Source: Paenibacillus sp. JJ-223
GTDB taxonomy: Bacteria; Bacillota; Bacilli; Paenibacillales; Paenibacillaceae
Assembly (NCBI RefSeq): GCF_927798175.1
Contig: NZ_CAKMMP010000001.1
Span: 372,001 to 436,000 of the forward strand
Direction: 5' to 3'
DNA: 64,000 bases
Positions within the stretch are counted from its first letter, which is position 1. Every line of letters begins with the position of its first letter. Below, piece by piece: positions 59,626 through 64,000 of this stretch. Both the position numbers and the translations under genes were made by a program. The notes beneath the pieces were generated by a model that had not been told where the DNA came from, did not search any database, and saw only the letters and a list, made by a program, of their open reading frames with translations.

Positions 59626-60855
59626 TCAATTTTGATTTTTGAACTGTTTAGGCGTACATCCCGTAAACTTTTTAAAAACTTTAGCAAAATAACTTTGATC
59701 GTAAAAATTCAACATCGTTGAAATCTCAGCTAAAGAATAACTGGAGTAAGACAGCAGGTTTTTAGCTTCTTCTATTTTGGTTTTCTGGATAAACTGAGGA
59801 ATCGAAATCCCGACTTCTTTTTTAAAAAGGTTAGATAAATAATTGGGATTCAGGGAAGTTAATTCGGCCAGTTGGGAAACGGTAATGTTTTTATTCAGAT
59901 GATTAAAAATAAAATTTTGACAAATATTTATAGGTCTTGAGTATTTATGTTTTTTACTGTTTGCGACTCGTTCAGCAAAATCAATTAAAACATCTTCAAT
60001 CAATTCATCGACTGCTCTACTTTCGGTTAATTCCTCTAATTTAAGGATATACAAATCACTAAGGTTATAGGCGATTTCTTGATATAATCCTCCTTCTACT
60101 GCTGCTCGGGTGGTTAGCGTGATCAGAGAAATGGCGATGTTCTTTTGACTTCTCAAAAAACTGGTCTTTGATAACACACCTTTCTTACCTTGTTTATGAA
60201 TAGCATGAAAATTTTCCAATACTTTATCTGTTCTCCCTAACCGTATAAAATCCAAAAGCTTCTTCTCTTTATCTATTTCAGTGTGTACTAAATTATTTTG
60301 ACGTCCATCAATAATTTGGGAATAGGGTTGTTCAATCTCTAGCATGTTTTGATCAAGACCTTCATTGTTCAGCAAAATGTCAGCCAGCTCCAGCTTTTGT
60401 TGATAAAGCATAAAATAAATAATCATACTCAGATTAATAAAATTAAAATTGCTGATTACCGGGACTTGATCATAGTAATGCTTTATTTCCTCTTTGTTTC
60501 CCCGGGTTACTAAATCCCTTAACGTGATTTTAATAGTCTCTTCGGTCATCCTGAAATTAATTACTGGACCGACGACGATTCTCCCTTTGCATTCTTGATT
60601 AAAATGGACATTTATTGCGAAAAATTTCTCATGATACAGGGTTTCGCGAATAACGGGAAAATGTTGTGATCCCATTTCGGTAAATAACTCTGTAATAATG
60701 GCGGGGTTGGACGTGTACAAAGGGTTATGCCGGAAATCAAGAGCCGCTTCATAAGTTAACGTATTCTCACTGTCAAAATAGTATATAGGTATTTTATAGA
60801 TATTGTGTGCCAAGTTACATATAAATTCGATATTCTCCTGCTGAAAGTTATGCAT
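59626..60855 (-). CDS. AraC-family transcriptional regulator
   Basis: This 409-aa regulator has a long N-terminal sensing region (1-300) without a recognisable cupin, and a C-terminal double helix-turn-helix (about 305-409: NITVSQLAELTSLNPNYLSNLFKKEVGISIPQFI and YSLAEISTMLNFYDQSYFAKVFKKFTGCTPKQF). It is divergent from the glucuronide transporter and beta-glucuronidase genes across a ~260-nt gap, so it probably activates them when a glucuronide is present. GGAGG is 7 nt before the ATG. Confidence 0.88.
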   Translation of the reverse strand: MHNFQQENIEFICNLAHNIYKIPIYYFDSENTLTYEAALDFRHNPLYTSNPAIITELFTEMGSQHFPVIRETLYHEKFFAINVHFNQECKGRIVVGPVINFRMTEETIKITLRDLVTRGNKEEIKHYYDQVPVISNFNFINLSMIIYFMLYQQKLELADILLNNEGLDQNMLEIEQPYSQIIDGRQNNLVHTEIDKEKKLLDFIRLGRTDKVLENFHAIHKQGKKGVLSKTSFLRSQKNIAISLITLTTRAAVEGGLYQEIAYNLSDLYILKLEELTESRAVDELIEDVLIDFAERVANSKKHKYSRPINICQNFIFNHLNKNITVSQLAELTSLNPNYLSNLFKKEVGISIPQFIQKTKIEEAKNLLSYSSYSLAEISTMLNFYDQSYFAKVFKKFTGCTPKQFKNQN

Positions 60856-61116
60856 GTTGAAACCTCCAGGTTGTAGAGTGAAGAAATTAGATGTGTTAAT
60901 TCCTTTTTATATGTGAAATTTACCATAAAGAATTTCTAATAGTGATTATACTTTTCTGTGAAATCGATTTCAACAATTGAAATGAGGGAGGAAACAGGGG
61001 GCTAACCAATCGTTAAAGCATCATCCTTTTTAATCGTGAAAGCGCCAACAAATCATTAATTCAATTTGCACTTCAAACAAACTGTTACGGCCAACATATA
61101 TGAAGAGGTGGGTTCT

Positions 61117-62481
61117 ATGCGTCCATTTGGATACAAGGATAAGTTTGGATATTTGTTTGGTGATTTTGGGAATGATTTTTTCTTTGCTCTGGTGGGCTCG
61201 TTTTTGATGGTGTATTACACCGATGTCTTTCAAATTAATCCTGCTACGGTAGGGGGATTATTTTTGCTGGCACGTCTGTGGGATGCGATTGCAGACATCA
61301 CGTGGGGGCGCTTTATCGATACCAGAAAAGCCGGAAAGAACGGGAAATTCAAACCTTGGATCTTTAGAATGTCGATCCCTCTCGTCATTTCTGGCGTTTT
61401 AATGTTTGTTCACATACCGGGAATGTCCAATGGATTTTACATCGCGTATGCCTATGTTACTTATATCTTATGGGGCACGTTGTATAGCACGGTTAATATT
61501 CCATACGGTTCAATGGCTTCAGTCATTACAGCTGACCCTGTAGAACGGACGACGCTGTCCACATGGCGATCGCTTGGGGCGACATTAGCTCAATTGATTG
61601 TCGGTGTTCTGGGTCCACTGCTTATGTTTGTGAATAACGAGGCGAATGCCAATCGCTTTTTAATGGGGGCAGTCATTTTTGGCATTCTGTCGATCGCAAG
61701 TTATATGGCTTGTTATAAATTAACCGTAGAACGTGTGGTCATGGATGAAAATCATAAACCGAATATGAATTTGAAAAAAACGCTAAAAGGTCTTCTTAAA
61801 AATAAACCGTTAATTGTATTTCTCATTGGCTCACTTATTTTCTTAATTAATTTAATGTTAATTGGAACAGTGAATACGTATTTGTTTAAGGATTACTTTG
61901 GAAATGCCCAGTTGTTAAGTGTGTTTAGCCTCGTTCAATCGGCAACGATCCTTATAGGAATGCCGATTGTCAAACCTTTGGTAGCCAAGTTCGGAAAAAA
62001 AGAAGTAGCTGCCTCTGGGTTTCTACTATCGACCATCGTTTACTTTATTTTATTTTTGCTTCCAAACCTATCGGCGGTTCAATATATTTGTATTTTATCG
62101 CTGGGTTTATTCGGATATGCTCTTTTCAATTTAATAAGTTGGGCTTTTATAACGGACTTGGTTGACTACCATGAACATGTAACCGGTATGAGAGAGGATG
62201 CAACCATCTACTCCATCTATTCTTTTGCGCGTAAAGTAGGACAGGCTGTAGCCGGAGGAATTGGCGGTATAGCTGTGGCCGCCGTTGGTTACAATGCTGA
62301 GCTTCAATCCCAAGCTGCAAGTACGTTGGACGGGATTCATTTATTAGCGACATTAGTACCATCGATCGGCCTTCTGCTCGTATTTATTTGTATGGCCTTC
62401 TTCTATCCGTTAAACAAAAAGCGTACGGCTGAACTTGTAAGCGTTTTAAATAAGAAGAGAAGTGATAAAGACTCGTTGTGA
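61117..62481 (+). CDS. GPH-family glycoside/hexuronide:cation symporter (UidB-like)
   Basis: This 454-aa membrane protein with about 12 helices opens RPFGYKDKFGYLFGDFGNDFFF, the signature of the glycoside-pentoside-hexuronide transporters, with the later FVNDEANANRF-like and MREDATIYSIYSFARKVGQA motifs of this family. Start at ATG 61117, after GAAGAGG; the frame runs further upstream without a ribosome site. With the beta-glucuronidase downstream, its substrate is probably a beta-glucuronide. Confidence 0.9.
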   Translation: MRPFGYKDKFGYLFGDFGNDFFFALVGSFLMVYYTDVFQINPATVGGLFLLARLWDAIADITWGRFIDTRKAGKNGKFKPWIFRMSIPLVISGVLMFVHIPGMSNGFYIAYAYVTYILWGTLYSTVNIPYGSMASVITADPVERTTLSTWRSLGATLAQLIVGVLGPLLMFVNNEANANRFLMGAVIFGILSIASYMACYKLTVERVVMDENHKPNMNLKKTLKGLLKNKPLIVFLIGSLIFLINLMLIGTVNTYLFKDYFGNAQLLSVFSLVQSATILIGMPIVKPLVAKFGKKEVAASGFLLSTIVYFILFLLPNLSAVQYICILSLGLFGYALFNLISWAFITDLVDYHEHVTGMREDATIYSIYSFARKVGQAVAGGIGGIAVAAVGYNAELQSQAASTLDGIHLLATLVPSIGLLLVFICMAFFYPLNKKRTAELVSVLNKKRSDKDSL

Positions 62482-62490
62482 TAACCCAAC

Positions 62491-62722
62491 TATATAGATT
62501 GAACCGGAAATTTACACGATAACGAAGAGGGCAGAAAGAATCTGGAGAAGCGAAGCGGTCGCTTAAAAGCTTTCTGTAAGAAAGCTGCATCGGAAGCATA
62601 GGCTGATCACCGGATGTTCCCCTTGAAAAAGGGGATCAAAGAAATCTGGGGATAGCAGCGATCGGAAGATGGTTCTGACCGCGTAGTGTCTCTGTGTAAA
62701 AATCATTGGTTCAACCTATATA
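62491..62722 (-). repeat. Dispersed intergenic repeat, copy B (full length, ~232 bp)
   Basis: It has ends TATATAGATTGAACC (62491-62505) and GGTTCAACCTATATA (62708-62722). Read on the minus strand it matches copy A (20892) nearly base for base, including the core and both hairpins. One hairpin has changed in step: CCCCTT/AAGGGG here against CTCCTT/AAGGAG in A. It fills the gap between the transporter and uidA. Confidence 0.85.
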
Positions 62723-62766
62723 GATTTATGATTTCAACCACTTTAATGGAAAAAGGAGATTTATTT

Positions 62767-64000
62767 ATGCTTTATCCTACACTTACCGAAACGCGTAGCA
62801 TTATAGATTTAAGTGGGATTTGGAACTTTAAACTGGATTCTGGCATGGGATTTAAAGAGAACTGGCAGAACGAAAAGTTGAAGGATCCAAGCCGTATGGC
62901 GGTTCCTGGTTCATTTAACGATATGGCAGTCAGTGCAAACATCCGTGACCATGTTGGCTGGGTTTGGTATGAACGGGAGATTACTCTGCCAAGTTCGATG
63001 ACCGAAGAACGAGTGGTTTTACGGTTTGGTTCTGCCACCCATTTCGCAAAAGTTTATTTGAATGGAGAATTCGTTGTAGAGCATAAAGGGGGCTTTTTAC
63101 CCTTTGAGGCTGAAATTAATCGATATTTACAAAAAGGCAAAAATCGATTAACCGTTGCGGTGAACAATATTGTGGATGAGACGACCTTACCCGTTGGTTT
63201 TGTAACCGAGAAGCACGTTGCTGGTGTTGGAAAGGTTGTTCGGAATCATCCTAATTTTGACTTCTTCAACTATGCCGGTTTGCATCGCCCTGTAAAAATA
63301 TATACGACGCCGACCATTTATGTTAAGGATGTGACGATCGTAACTGAACTGGATGGGACAGTTCATTACTCCATTGATGTGATTGGTTCAGCATCTGTTA
63401 AAGCAAAGATTGTAGATGAATCGGGCATCGTTATTTCAGAGTCAGAAGGAAAATCCAGCACACTTACGATTTCCAACGTTAAGCTGTGGGAACCTTTAAA
63501 TGCCTATTTGTACACCCTTCGGATTGAACTGGAGGATGAAGGTGAAACGATCGATGTTTATGAACAGCCATTTGGTGTGAGAACGGTTGAGGTGAGCGGA
63601 GGGCAGTTCCTGATCAATAACAAACCGTTCTATTTCAAAGGTTATGGTAAGCACGAAGATACGCCTATTCATGGAAGAGGGTTAGATGAAGCAGCCAATG
63701 TTTTGGATTTTAATTTGATGAAATGGACGGGAGCGAACTCATTCCGTACCGCTCACTATCCATATTCAGAAGAAGTGATGAGGCTTGCGGATCGGGAAGG
63801 ATTTGTTGTCATTGATGAAGTACCCGCGGTGGGAATGCATTTAAACATGATGGTGCTGCATCGTGGCGGAGAACTTAGAAATACGTGGGATGAGCTTAAA
63901 ACGTTCGAACATCACCAAGAGGTGATCAGGGAACTCATTGAAAGAGACAAAAACCATCCCTCTGTTGTAATGTGGAATATAGCCAATGAGCCTGCCTCAG
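62767..64000 (+). CDS. uidA: Beta-glucuronidase, GH2 (runs off right edge)
   Basis: The frame starts at ATG 62767 (AAGGAG 8 nt away) and is open to the end of the window, 411 codons of an expected ~600. It begins [21 protein letters not shown] and holds the jelly-roll sugar-binding domain, the Ig-like sandwich, and part of the TIM barrel with [29 protein letters not shown], and the acid/base Glu in [10 protein letters not shown]. The C-terminal nucleophile is outside the window. It hydrolyses beta-glucuronides in the cytoplasm after uptake by the transporter at 61117. Confidence 0.93.
   Translation, partial: MLYPTLTETRSIIDLSGIWNFKLDSGMGFKENWQNEKLKDPSRMAVPGSFNDMAVSANIRDHVGWVWYEREITLPSSMTEERVVLRFGSATHFAKVYLNGEFVVEHKGGFLPFEAEINRYLQKGKNRLTVAVNNIVDETTLPVGFVTEKHVAGVGKVVRNHPNFDFFNYAGLHRPVKIYTTPTIYVKDVTIVTELDGTVHYSIDVIGSASVKAKIVDESGIVISESEGKSSTLTISNVKLWEPLNAYLYTLRIELEDEGETIDVYEQPFGVRTVEVSGGQFLINNKPFYFKGYGKHEDTPIHGRGLDEAANVLDFNLMKWTGANSFRTAHYPYSEEVMRLADREGFVVIDEVPAVGMHLNMMVLHRGGELRNTWDELKTFEHHQEVIRELIERDKNHPSVVMWNIANEPAS

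Noticed and set aside
62491..62722. Insertion sequence with its own transposase
   Set aside because: The repeat has inverted ends but is only ~230 bp and has no open frame long enough for a transposase, so it is listed as a repeat.

Overview
The window looks like a chromosomal stretch of a low-to-mid GC Bacillota, most likely Paenibacillus or a close relative. Pointers are a giant S-layer-anchored glycosidase with three SLH domains, two copper-amine-oxidase-type 'stalk' proteins, several separate ABC sugar/phosphoester uptake systems, GlpP-type antitermination, yjdF and ZTP riboswitches, a secreted GH16 glucanase, and strong AGGAGG ribosome binding sites throughout. The genus is inferred from gene content, not from a marker gene. 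I saw no rRNA, tRNA or CRISPR array.

Layout. 1-2762: end of a sensor kinase, a membrane-anchored esterase-like hydrolase and a small lipoprotein. 3093-9160: an AT-rich ranthipeptide (freyrasin-type) RiPP cluster. It has an unusually short 52-aa Cys-rich precursor, a radical SAM/SPASM maturase, a fused ABC exporter, and a three-gene ABC system that may give immunity. 9485-12737: an ECF42-type sigma module (YCII/DGPF protein, sigma factor with long C-terminal extension, DUF1801 protein, alpha/beta hydrolase) behind a matching ECF promoter. 12858-16879: PhoA, a CopC-like remnant, a 53-aa membrane protein and two hypotheticals. 17131-30925: a carbohydrate-use locus with a LacI regulator, two glycosidase-like proteins and an ABC importer; the same TTAAACGTTTAA-type operator lies before the regulator, the intracellular enzyme and the transporter operon. 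31081-40270: small accessory genes, a yjdF riboswitch, two stalk-domain proteins and a solo IS605-type tnpB element. 40499-44704: a serine hydrolase and a LytTR/GHKL two-component system. 45032-52314: GlpP, an antitermination leader, GlpQ, two phosphatases and a Ugp-type importer, forming a glycerophosphodiester / glycerol-3-phosphate scavenging operon. 52367-53989: a ZTP riboswitch with terminator before a DJ-1/PfpI gene, then methionine aminopeptidase. 54251-58908: GH16 glucanase, a secreted hypothetical, and a MerR-SDR pair with a classic 19-bp-spacer promoter. 59138-64000: an NTF2-like protein, an AraC regulator and a divergent glucuronide transporter plus beta-glucuronidase, the last cut by the window edge.

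A dispersed intergenic repeat family occurs at five places (about 20892, 30950, 44817, 56556, 62491). Two copies are ~230 bp with terminal inverted repeats and are nearly identical, one inverted relative to the other. They share a hairpin with a compensatory base-pair change. I found no coding sequence inside it. Together with the RiPP cluster and the ZTP-controlled DJ-1 gene it is the most interesting content here.
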